From: Tanytarsus gracilentus
Lineage: Eukaryota; Arthropoda; Insecta; Diptera; Chironomidae
Length of the DNA: 64,000 bases
Direction: 5' to 3'
NCBI GenBank assembly: GCA_038502055.1
Contig: JAXRKN010000041.1
Coordinates: 2,709,501-2,773,500 of the forward strand
A program made the translations under genes and the position numbers. Shown piece after piece: positions 45,838-57,600 of this stretch (position 1 is its first letter; each line of letters opens with the position of its first letter). Below the pieces are notes generated by a model. The model saw only the letters and a program-made list of their open reading frames with translations, made no database searches and was not told the origin of the DNA.

Positions 45838-47879
45838 TACTATATTTATTCCCATACGCCATAATGGGCACAATAACAATCAATGCTGATGATGATGATG
45901 AAAGTTATGATTAAATTCACATGCACTGACCATGAACACACTGAAAATGTTTGATTCGCTGTGTGTCTCAGCAGAAGAGAGTGAAGATGATCAAAAAAAA
46001 GAACGCAAAATAGGAAAAGTTAAAGAAGAAGAACTTCACTAATGATCGTTCATCATCTCAATCATCTCACTTAATATTCACGCATTTAACCCACAAAATA
46101 AAAATTCAATGCGCCGAGAGATCGAACCGTAATAATAACAATAATAAAAATCATTTGAATGATTAAGAAATTTAATATTATTGAAGTGATTTGCTTTCAT
46201 CGTACAAACACAAAAAAAATTTCTGTTGCTCAATGAGAAATTGGTAAAAGGTAAAAAAGCAAGAAGAAGGAAGAAAAAGAGGAAATTCAGATAATGAAAA
46301 ATAAGAAGAAGAATGAACAACAAGAATATTTTTCAATAATTGAGAGTGCCGCACTTTACATCTTAATTTCACGGAAGAGAATCGAGAAGGAGGAACGTGA
46401 GATCATGTTCATATTAAATCCTGTTCTTACATAGTTGAGTCCATTCATCATATCACCTCGAAAGAGAATTGAGTGAGAGTGAAAAGAATTTTTTCATCTT
46501 ACTTGAAAGCACGTGTGAGTGCTCGAATTGTGTCGTTTGACAAAAATGTCTCATTAATTTTTTTCAATTGATCGCAAAATTCCATCGAATCATTTTATCT
46601 CAAATCCAATATCAAGCTATACAGCAGAGACAGATAGAGACAGGGAGAGAAAATGAAAATTTAGGAATGATTCGCTTGAATAATCGATTATCAAAAAACG
46701 AACATCGTGAATGGACAATTAAAGCGTGGAAATATCAACACAAGAAATGGAAATAAATCATCATCGTCATCGCTTAATAGCAATCGCGCAATGTTGATCA
46801 GAAATGAAAAGAGAATTGAGAGAGAAAAAGTGGATGGGACAAGCATGGCATGGCATGGAGAGTTCTTGAGCATAAACTGTTGTTAATTTCATGCAAAGTC
46901 ATTTAAATTGTGTTCATGTTCTCGCCCTATGTGCTCTCATCATCTTCATACTGAACTTTTTGAAATGTCTGATGACCGAGAACGATTCGTTCGAGCCACA
47001 CACACAGCTCAGCATAAAATCATTGCGCACAATTTAAAAAGAACAAAAAAGAATTGTAAAAAGTCGTGATTTATTTTTTCGCTCTCCATATGAGCCACTC
47101 ATGAATTCTCTCAGTGATCATGCGAACTTTTAATGAAGCAATTGCTGCTGCTGTGAACTTATCGAATATTTTTTTTGACTTTTAAATGTCACACATTGAA
47201 ATATTTTCATGAGATGTAAGCGGAAAATTTTTTCTTTCTTTCATCGTTGACGCGCAACAAATTTGTTAAATTTAATTTTCATTCAAAAAATTATTTCCAA
47301 ATTCACTTTCGAGTCTCACACGTGAATTTTTTTTATCATCATTGCGACGGTTTTCATCTTTTTATGCTTCACTCACTCTCTCTATCTATCGAAATATTCG
47401 ACAAGCTCAAGTATCGACCAAAAAATTGATGATTTATTACGTCCATTAACATTTGAATGGTTAAAATGTTTCGCGGTAAAATGTTCAACAACATTGAGGA
47501 AAAAAACAGTCGAAAGAACTCACAGAAGAGAAAAAAAATCTTGTTGGAGATCAATTAAGAGTTTAAAACCTCTTTTGACATGTTCAACAATTCTTAAAAG
47601 TTCTTTCACGCATGAAATTCTTCTAAAGACGATAATTTCTATTTCTCGAGTGTGTGTCGCACTCTCTCAAGTTGTGGTTGAACTTTTAATTTTTGTAATC
47701 CTTCAAGTGGTCTTGAATGAATTTAAATCACAAAAAGATTTTTTAAAATAATAAAAATCAAATGATGATCAAGGTGTGAAAATGTTGACATAAAGATCAA
47801 GAATCACTTGAAATTATTTTTGAACTAAGATGAGATGAGCATGTTCGAAAGTCATCGAGTGCATGATAAGCTAAAATAT
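45838..47879 (-). repeat. Right arm of the 2-kb inverted duplication
   Basis: Reverse-complement copy of 31943-33967, with the inner edge at ACTATATTTATT (45838 onward) and the outer edge at GCTAAAATATT (to 47880). Beyond the outer edge a 60-bp segment absent from the left side intervenes before diverged homology resumes around the hairpin at 47979. Confidence 0.95.
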
Positions 47880-47978
47880 TATTAATATAAAATGTAAACA
47901 AAATCCCTCACACCCTCAACATAAAAACACATGTTTCTTGCACGCTGCATATTCCAAGCGAATTTTTTCTTACCTGCT

Positions 47979-48050
47979 TGGAATTTCACCACAACACTCA
48001 TGCTCATGCGCAATGAAATTTGACTGCATGCAGTGCGTGGTGAAATTCCA
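47979..48050 (-). ncRNA. Candidate miRNA-like hairpin (right)
   Basis: TGGAATTTCACCAC (47979-47992) pairs perfectly with 48037-48050. Past a small bulge, two further blocks of 4 and 5 bp extend the stem to about 23 bp, with a loop of about 22 nt. A third partial copy of the arm (ATTCCAAGC at 47951-47959, with GCTTGGAAT at 47976-47984) makes an alternative adjoining hairpin. Homologous to the left hairpin; the arms are conserved while the loops have changed. No known miRNA recognised; either strand could be transcribed. Confidence 0.38.
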
Positions 48051-48070
48051 GTCTTCAAAAATTGCACTGA

Positions 48071-51000
48071 ACCATGACCAGTAGACTCAAAAAAGCAGCA
48101 ACAAAGCGAGAAGAAAAAAAACTGTTCACATTAACATTTTACTTGAAGTGCACTCAATGGAAATAATGGCACACAAATACTTGGAAAGAGCTCTACGTTT
48201 ACGTTACACCGTTGTGTTGAATTCTCGTACGCGATGCGATGGAACAACACAGAAATTTTATGCTCCTCAGTCTTCAATTCGCTTTTAATGTGTTGAAACG
48301 TGCTATCATAGCACTCCGGATATTTAAATCGTTCGGCTAGTAAAATAATAAAAAATAATTATTTCATGAGATGGATTAAATGAAAATAAAGAAGAAGTGA
48401 GAAAAAAATTGATGATTATAAAAATCATTAAAAGGTTAGCGAAAAAAAAAGAATCATCGAAAAATTAGCAGCAATTGTTGTCGGTCAGTTTCACCCCGGT
48501 TGAATAATTGAAAATTTTAGTTTTTCTAATTTTATTTTTTCGGACTCCAATGTTAAGCAATTCTCTTTTTGAGTGTAGTTTAAAAAATCATTGGACCACA
48601 TCGTTGACGTGAGCGGAAAAGTTTTAGTGTGCTCATCAAAAAGTGAAAAAAAAATAAAAAAATTGATGATTTACTTGTCAGTGCTGAGTGTCAATGTAAA
48701 TAACCTGAGAGAGTAATTAAAAAAATATCTGATGGAAAAATGAACCGTGAAATATGAAATAATTGTGCAATCTACCAAAATAATGTTTTTTTTTCTGTGT
48801 CAATGCAAATTTATTGCCATAAAATTTTATCTCAACTGGAAAATTATTGGTGGTGTTTTGACAGGCTGAAAAAGTATTCACAGATTGTGCACTAAAAAAA
48901 TGTGAGAACAAAACTGTGACAATTATGTGCATTGTGTTCGTTGATAATCGAAAAATTTTTGGTCATTGAACGAGAAAAAAATTTGAAATTCAATGAAGAA
49001 GAAATATTTTGTTTAAAAAGTCCTTCATTTAAAATTCTATAACCGTGCATTGGTCGCAAGTTGACTCAAAGCACACATTCTGAAATTTCTCACTCCTTTG
49101 TTTCACCACTTCGCTATTTTTTTTTTCGAAAAATTTTCATGCTTTGAATTTCAATAAATTGAACTCGTTGCGTTCTGGATTTCACTCGATGTGTGCGCTT
49201 GTGAATATAATTTTAGGCATTCCGAGGGGTTAAATAGCGGAAGCGACGACGACGTATGATTCATGCGAAATTGAACGAAAAAAAATTTCTCGTCACATTT
49301 TTTCGTGTTAATCACTTTTTTGGAAATATGACGAGAGAAAACAATATAAATTTTTTTCTATCTACTTTAAATTCTCTAAGGATGGCGAATGGTGCCAAAA
49401 TTGCGTTCTCAAAATTTTTATTTGATTGAAAGAGAAAGAAATTTCCTGTGAGTTGACAAATCGTTGGCACTTACAATGACAGCATGAAAATTAAAAAATA
49501 CGCAATTCGCATGAGAATTCGCAAAGGCAGCGAGCAATTTTTTTATGCTGTGTAAGTCGAAAATCACGAAATTTGCGGCAGCAGCCTTAAGAAATTTAGA
49601 AACCACACCGTGATGGAATTGTGAGGAGAGAAAAGGAGAAAAAATTAATTTAATTTTTTTCCATTCCGACTTCACATGATGAGAAAAGAGAGCGAATTTT
49701 GTGAGGAAACCACAGAAAGCAATTGCTTAGTGGTCGATCTGGGAAGATGGAATTAGTCATTTTCTTGTGGTTTTCCTCTCGAGAGTCTCATAAAGTGCTC
49801 CACTTTCACGAAACCAATTTGTATATTTTTCCATCTCAAAATTCCTCAAAACCGCAAACTAATGCGAAGACAAAAAAAGCTTTCACAATTCCATTTTTTT
49901 AAAGTCGTGACAATTAGTTCGCGGCTTGTTATTGTTTTCTTATCAATTTTCCTTCCCCTTCTCTATTTACCACCAACACAATTCACTTAAAGCTCATCAA
50001 TTTTTCATGGGTCTCGCCTTTTCACTCTTGTCAGCAATTTATTTCTCTCCCTCCAACCCACGAATAATTATTCCTGTATATTCGTAAATGGACTTGGAAT
50101 TTGAATGATAAAATCATTTCTAGGGCGACGAGAAAATAATTCCATTTTACCAATAAAATACTCTTAAAGTATCTGGTAGAAAAAAATAAGACTCATCATA
50201 ATTCGCAAGAATCACTTATTGATTTTGGATGAAAAATCGAATCCGGCTGAGTGGCTGAGAGTGATGAGTTGGCAAATATTTGACATATAAAACTATTTCT
50301 GTTATTTTTCTCCTCCTTCCCCTCGAGGGTTAAACTTTTTTCTTTGACTCCTCGTGAAAGTGAATTTTTTCCTCCTCCTTTTGCAACAGATCGTGGGAGT
50401 AAAAAAGAAAAAAGTTGAATCACGTTTATTTATGTATTTTTCTACAACAAAAAAGGGATCGCTTTTCGCCATTTCGTGACTAAAATGTTTTTCTTATCGT
50501 ATTAAAGAAAGAACTCCCTCCGAGAAAAATTCACAGTGAATAATTGTCCGAAAAATTGACTTTAGTCTCTTTTAAGTCTTCTTCAAATTGTTCTGTAGGC
50601 GAAACGAGATTATTTTGACGAAAGCTTCTTGAGAGTTGTGAGAAAGCTCAAAAAGTCTAAAGGAATTCTGCAAGGGGCGGTCAACTTTTTTATTTAATTA
50701 AAAAACCTTTTTTATAGTTTACAACAAATTATTTTATTTTCGAATTCCAAGTTGAAAAAATAAAATTTCCAACCCTCGCGACTTTGTTCCTAAAATTTCA
50801 TCACAAGCTCAACAAAAGTTTTCCATTTCACTTCGAAGTTTATAATTTGAAATTCAAAAGCAGCGAGAATTTTTTAACAAAATGGATTTTAAAGTATTCT
50901 GATCTCATTTTGTCAATTTCCATCTCAATTTTTTTTAGAGAGGAGTAAAGTCATCAAGAATTTCAAATTGCCAGAAGAGCACAGCGAAAGCAAAAAAGAA

Positions 51001-51576
51001 GAAAATAAAATTTATATCAAAAGACAAGGATATTTGGTTGTTGACTTTATGTTCTTTCTCCTCCTTCATCAAAACCCCCGCAAAAACACCCAATTTCATC
51101 ACTCCTCTTGAAATTTATTAAAATGTTTATGGAAATTTTCATCGCACCCGAGCAGAAGCAAGAAAAACATAAACAATTTGCATAAAAATCATAAAATATG
51201 CCATCGAAAATGTTCCGGTATGGAAATGAAAACATCTTTAATTGCGGACATAACACGATTATATGAAATTCTGTCAAGACATAACCGCTTTGTAATTAAA
51301 GTTTTAATGATTAATTAAATGTGTCGACGTCGTGTACTTGTATGAGAAAAAGAGAACCTCTTCACTTTAACACGACTTTCATAAAAAATTTAACATAAAA
51401 GTGTGAAAGACTCACACACACATAAAGAACACGACTTGAGTGGCTTAAGTGGCTAAACAAAGCACTAAAAAAAGAAAGAATTAAAAGCAAAAGTGTGAAA
51501 GTGTGCTCGGAGAGAATTTTTAAAAAGCGACAAATTATAATTAATTAGTTGACAAAAACATAACCCCAACACAGTG
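48071..51576. other. Region upstream of the signal-peptide exon
   Basis: About 3.5 kb, AT-rich, no coding exon supported. It may contain 5'UTR exon(s) and control DNA of the gene whose first coding exon is at 51577, but I cannot place a start site. Confidence 0.35.
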
Positions 51577-51664
51577 ATGGCGACAGTTCGAAAGTATCGA
51601 AAGCATTTAAGCAACAGAATGGAGCTGTTTTGCGGATTTATATTCTTCACATTAATTCTGAAAG
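51577..51664 (+). CDS. First coding exon of an unidentified secreted or membrane protein
   Basis: ATG in a fair context (CAGTGATGG) opens MATVRKYRKHLSNRMELF, then CGFIFFTLILK, a basic N-terminus followed by a hydrophobic signal sequence or anchor. The frame meets a good donor (AAAG-GTAAGA at 51665) in phase 1. No downstream exon was recognised to base 64000, so the following intron would exceed 12 kb. Such an exon followed by a huge intron is common in insect neural adhesion genes (for example Ig-superfamily dpr, DIP and beat genes), but nothing here identifies the family. It could also be a chance frame; the signal-like hydrophobicity and donor together are the only support. Confidence 0.42.
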
Positions 51665-54600
51665 GTAAGAATCCATTAAATTATTACACCGGGATGATAA
51701 GGATCGCAAACTTTATGGAAAGAAAATTAATTATCCGCTTCTGGAAAATACTGTAAATGCTCATGCGATGGGTGAAAAAGTTAGAGAATGGCTTAAGTGC
51801 GAGTGGAATTTTTTGAGGACCTTTTGAGAACGAATCGAGGAATTTTCCTCTCAAGTCTTAACCGAGGAAAATGTTCCGCAGAAATTCTTCGGGTATTGGT
51901 TGAGAAGATTGAATCATCCGTTGCAAAAATATTTTCCCATGCCGAGATGTAGATTTGTATGCCAGGAATGTAGAGAATTTTTTGTGACAAATTAAGTTGA
52001 GAAAAAAAATTAAGATTTAAAAAAATTGAAGTCGTTAAAATTTGAAAAATAATTTTGGTCGTAATTTTTAAATTGTCCCACCAATCAAAACCTTAAAGGG
52101 ATACTTTATTGTATTAACCTTACGTAAGCTTATTCGTCAATAACATCATCCCTTCATGTGAAGTAATTTCTCTCTTAGGGACGACCAGATAAGTGTTCGA
52201 GAAAAGCTGATTTGGTGGAAGGCAATAAAATGTAAGAGTTAAAAAAATAAAAAAAAACTCGCAACAGCTTTGTTGCTATAATCGGCGTCGTCCTTTTTTC
52301 GGCTGTGTGAGGAAACATTAAAACATTTCGCCATAAAAAGCCGAAGACTTTTCTCGCATTCACAGACATTAAATTCCATATTTATATTTATTTTTACGGC
52401 ACACAACTTGTATTGTTATCGGAGAGTGAATACAAAAAGGAGCGTAAAACCGATAAGCATGAGAAAAAGGAAAATGCGGGCTGCAAAAGACCTAAAATCA
52501 TCCCTCCTTCGCATGTGAATCGTGCAAATAATAATGATGGAAAATTATGATAAAAATCTTTATTGTCTGCACTGTAAACTAAACGACGACACATATTCAA
52601 ATATACTAAGAATATGCTTCAAGCAATTGTATTTGTCATTTGCTCTGCAGCTCATAATCAAATGTTTGATCTGAAGACTCCTCACAGCCATGATGATGTT
52701 ATTGAAGGAGAAAATAATTGCAACAAATATTCTTTTTTATGGAGTCGTGTTTAAATAAGATATGTTTGACGATGCTGCTCGCAGGCGGAAGATTTCATGC
52801 TGTGCTTTCAGCTTTTCAGGGTTTTGTCAAAAATGATCAATTAAATTAAACAAAAATCTCTAAAAAATTTAATTAAATATTTTAAAACAAAATTTCAATT
52901 TGATAGTTTGTGATTTTTAAACCCTTAATGAAGTTACAAATCCCTCAAAAAAATTCCTGCAAGGAAAAATATCTTTCTAGCAGAAAAATCCTAATTGAGT
53001 TTCTCTCGCTTTTCCCTCTGATCTTTAATTTTTCACTCTCCAGCATACCAAATTCCGTTTATAAAATGAGCTGAACTCAAGCACAAAGAGCAAAAGACAC
53101 TTTCAGGGCAAAAGAAAAAAATGGATCGTAAAAAATTGTCATTTAGTTCTCGAAATGAGGGCTTAAGAGAAAGAAACTTTAAAGTTTATTCTTTTATATT
53201 AAAAATCTGACGAGATTTGAAAATTTTTCAACCCCTCATGGTAAAGGATTTCTTATCTGTGCCAATTTGTTACTTCTTTGAGTTCTTTATAAGCTCAGAA
53301 AATGAGGGTTGAAGATGATTTTAATGATTTAATGTGAAAAGTTTTAGATGAAAATTAAAAATGTAATAATTGGAGAAAACTTTAGCTCGTTTTTGTAATT
53401 TCAGACCATAAAATCGCGTATAAACATTGCATTTAAAGTTAGAGCTCTTTTTTTGCTATAACTTTAATATCGTGTCATCTTGATAATGGGTTGGAAGTTC
53501 CGAGAAAAAGTTTTTACATCTTTTTCATGCTGCGCCGTAAAACAGAGCAATTAAGTTTAAGCCTTAAAAAGTTTTTTTTCGCATTCATTGTTTCAACTCT
53601 TTTTGTTTAACATCACTCACCGATTCCTCACGGGAGTAATTGAATCGAGTTGTAGGTTGAAAAGGAAATTTCTCATTTCCTTCCTTTGAATCAATACGTG
53701 AATGTACAATAAAGAAATAAGTTACAACAAATTCTTACTTTTCACAACTTCCTGCGTACACACGCGGCAAGCATCAAAAATACTTTGTATATGGCAAATT
53801 ATCGAAATGTGCTAGAAATTTTCAATGCGCAACTTTTTGATTTTTTTACATTGAAAATTTCTACGGATGTGGGTTGGAGAAGGGAAATAATCTCGATGAT
53901 TATAATTCTAATTTTTTTTATTAACGTTTTAAACTTTTTGGCATTTTTTTAAACAAAATTAATTTTTCACTCCTTGCTCATTTTTTTTTATTTTGCTCTA
54001 CTTCCTCTTGGTGTCTCACTTTATTGAATGTATGGCATGCAAAAATTTGCGGAAAATTGGTTTTCAGCAGCGCGAAACAAGAATGTTATTTTTTTTCTCC
54101 CATCATCTCTTCGCCTCGTGACGATATGAAACTTTTTCTGTGCCGCCTCGTTATCGTGCGTGTCTCAGTGATTGATTTGACAGTGTGGTTCTGGTGGCTT
54201 CGGAGGGTATGTGTACAAAAAGTAAACTTATTAAGTAAATTATGCTCTCATCACGTCGTATTTTTTTTAGCTAACACACGCTAGATTTTATCAAAAAAAG
54301 GGTTTCATTAAACTCTTAAGTAAAGATCGCGATATCGCTTCATTAATGACCGCTTACGTGTGATAGCATGATAATAATGACATTTTTATTTAAATTGTTA
54401 GCCAATTGGTTGATTAAACTTTTCCACTCTCGCACCCTCAAGTCGAGATCCTTTTTTCCCTCAAAAACCGCTGTGTGCTTAATGTTGGGACACTTTTTTT
54501 TTGAAAGTAAAAAAGGACACACCAGAAAAAATAATTTTATCGTGCCCGAATGTCTCCCAAATGGCATTTAAATCGCTCCTTATGCCGACGATTGTTTTCA

Positions 54601-57600
54601 TTCTTCTCCCAGGGCTTTTGTTGTTGGGGAGCTTAGGCAACGATATAAAATGATTCAGTGTTCTTACATAAAGAAATAGAGCGGCCATCCTTCGCATTTA
54701 TTGCTCTGCTCTTGAGCCATTAAAAATCTGATATAGATTCAAAGTCGTAAATTAAATTCACGAGACTAACACAAAAAAATATAAACAAATAAAATAGCTC
54801 TCTTCGAGTATTGATGACAATGATTTTGTGTTTTGGATGGACACGAAATCGATACTCGCTTGCTAGTCATTTTCTAGGCCAATGACAATGATGCAAAGTA
54901 GACAACAAATTGTCGAGGGACTAATTTCTAATGGCCTCAGTTGAAATTTTAATTTCATGCTAAGAGAACCGAAAAGTTTCGATAGAAAGATTTAAGGAAC
55001 ATCAATTTGATGAATTTCTTATTTTGTTTGTTTTTCTTTCCTTTTTGTAAGTAGCTTTCTCTTTTAAGCCCATAAACTAAAATACGTGTGAAAGGGAGCG
55101 ATAAAATGCCTTATTTATCCCTTTTCCCAACAACTGTCCGTAAATAGATAGATAGATGTGTGAAATGAATAGATCGAGAGCTCTTCGAGAGATGAATTAT
55201 TCTTCTTATAGCACGTAAATAAAGGTGGAGAGGGAAAATTTAAGAAAGGGGTGGACACTTAGAGATTTGAAATTAATTTGAAGTTTTATAAACTAATTTT
55301 TAATTGTTGGTGCTTTAAAAAATATTTATAGGAGAGTATATACACAACTTCCATTCCTTAAAGACTAAAACTATACATCTAAAATAAAATATGATACAAG
55401 CCATCTATATACCAACACTTTTCTCCTAATTTAAGATAATGAAAGAAACCTTTTTCCTCTCCATCTTTTACTACCAATTCATTCTTCTTATTATGATGGA
55501 ACTTTAACGTAAACGAGAGAAAAATTTTCTCCTCTATTTGGCAATGAAAATGAGAAAAGTTTTTTATACACTTCGGATTGAGTATATCAGCCTATATGTG
55601 TGTGTACATGTGAAGGAGTTTCAATAAATAACGAGATTAAAGGGAAATTTTACTGGGGTGTTTTCGTCTGCCGTGTAACCCATAATCCGTATGGTGATTC
55701 GTAAAGTGATGAATAATTTATAAACTTGTAGCCTGACATAATTTATTGAGATTATGCTGTGAGGAAGGAATCTGCACTAAAAGTGTAAACAATATTTGTT
55801 ATACTTGGGATAACAAACTTCATACACACGTTTATATGCGAGAGAAACTAAAGAATGCCCAGGAGCATCTTTGTCATAGTACCTGTTTCAATTTCTCATT
55901 TTATGTACACTAATATCGAAATACAGAAAAAAAGGTTTAGAGATTTATTTCGCATTCTCTGCATTTTCCTTTGAAAATCGATATTTGTTTTCTCTCTTCC
56001 CAATTGAGAGACAGAATAGAAATTGTATTGTGCATCAGAACATGTGGTGAGAGAAAAAAAGTTATTACCTTCAAAAAGCACACAGCATCCCGGAGCAACA
56101 GCGTCAAAATCGATTTTTCTTGCCATGTATAAAGCGATGACACTTACCGTAGTGAAGAAGATTTTATGTGTGCTTACTCACACAAATTTCGCTCCCTAAA
56201 GACAATAATGAATCGTAAAAATCACGACATACATTCGCAATCACAGAAGATAGAGGCAATTTTTGGGGGGGTTGGGTCGAGACGCATAAGGATCGTTATT
56301 AAATAATTTAATGATGTTTATCACATTCCCAAGAAGGTCTATGACCAAGAGAGGAATGAGAAATGTCTCATCTAAATTAAGTCGAATGATGTAATATGTT
56401 TTTCCTCAATTAAAACTTTTTCCTTCATCTTTGCCATGCACACAAGATAAGATGGTGAAACTTTTCTTTAAGATTTCATTCCGCAAGAATTTCTCTTTTT
56501 TTCTGCTCATGGAAAAAGTTTTTACTTTGTGGATTTGAGTATAAAAAATTAAAAAAATAAAACCGAGCGAGGGAACTTCTTGTTTAATGGACTCGATAGA
56601 GAAAATATTTTGTTCTATGCGAAACAAAATAAAAAGTTAAATTTTTGGGCAAACAACATTTCACATGCTGCCAACAACAGATAGCGACTTCCAATTATCG
56701 AACTACAACTAAAATGTACACGCTCGACTGCCAATATTTGAGCTTAAGCAATATCTTCTCTGTAATTGATGGATCATGATATGAAACATACACACATAAA
56801 TTCTGCTGCTCGCATGAAATTTTCATTGTTTATTTTCTCTCTCTAATCCTTGTGGGTAAAAAAAGTTTCGTAACTTCCTTGAGTCATGTGAAGCGCTGAG
56901 GAAGAAAAGTTCCATGAGTGAATAAACAGATGCTCAGAATTAGTTCGTATACACGTTAGCTCATTAAATGAGTTTTTAGTGCTTTCGAGCGTGCACTTTC
57001 GAATGAGATTAAAAGAATGAAGTTTGACAGAATTTTTAAAATTAGATTTTTAAATTTCATTATTAATTTTTCTGTTCATTATTTTAAATATTTTTAAGCC
57101 GTTAAATTTTTTAAATTTATCATCCCTTGTTAACCTCGCTGGTTATGACTTGACTCAACTCTTTCACGTGATTTTAATGGATTTTGAAAAATTTCTTTTC
57201 CCCAGAATGAAAGTTTGAATGACATGGAATGTATGCAAAACGAACTTCGAAAATATGAGCGAGGAAACTAAATTAAAGTTTTGGCACTGCAAAAACTTTA
57301 TTCAAATTGCTCCTTTTTCGTGAGATGAGAAAACTTTTTCACCTTTCCTGAACTTTTCGCTTTTCCTTTTCCTTCCTGGCACTTGGAAAGTGTCGTCTCA
57401 CATTATGGCGAGAAATTTTTCAACAAGCACTTAAATAAAAGAAGGGTAAAACATATTGGAAATGTGTCAATAAATTAATGACTTTGAAAAAGCTTAGATT
57501 TAAAAGCATTTTGATCCACAATCAATCACTACTTGACAAGGCATGTCACTAGATACCAATCCCACATGCTGAAGGTAGCAATAACTAAATTTTCACAGCA

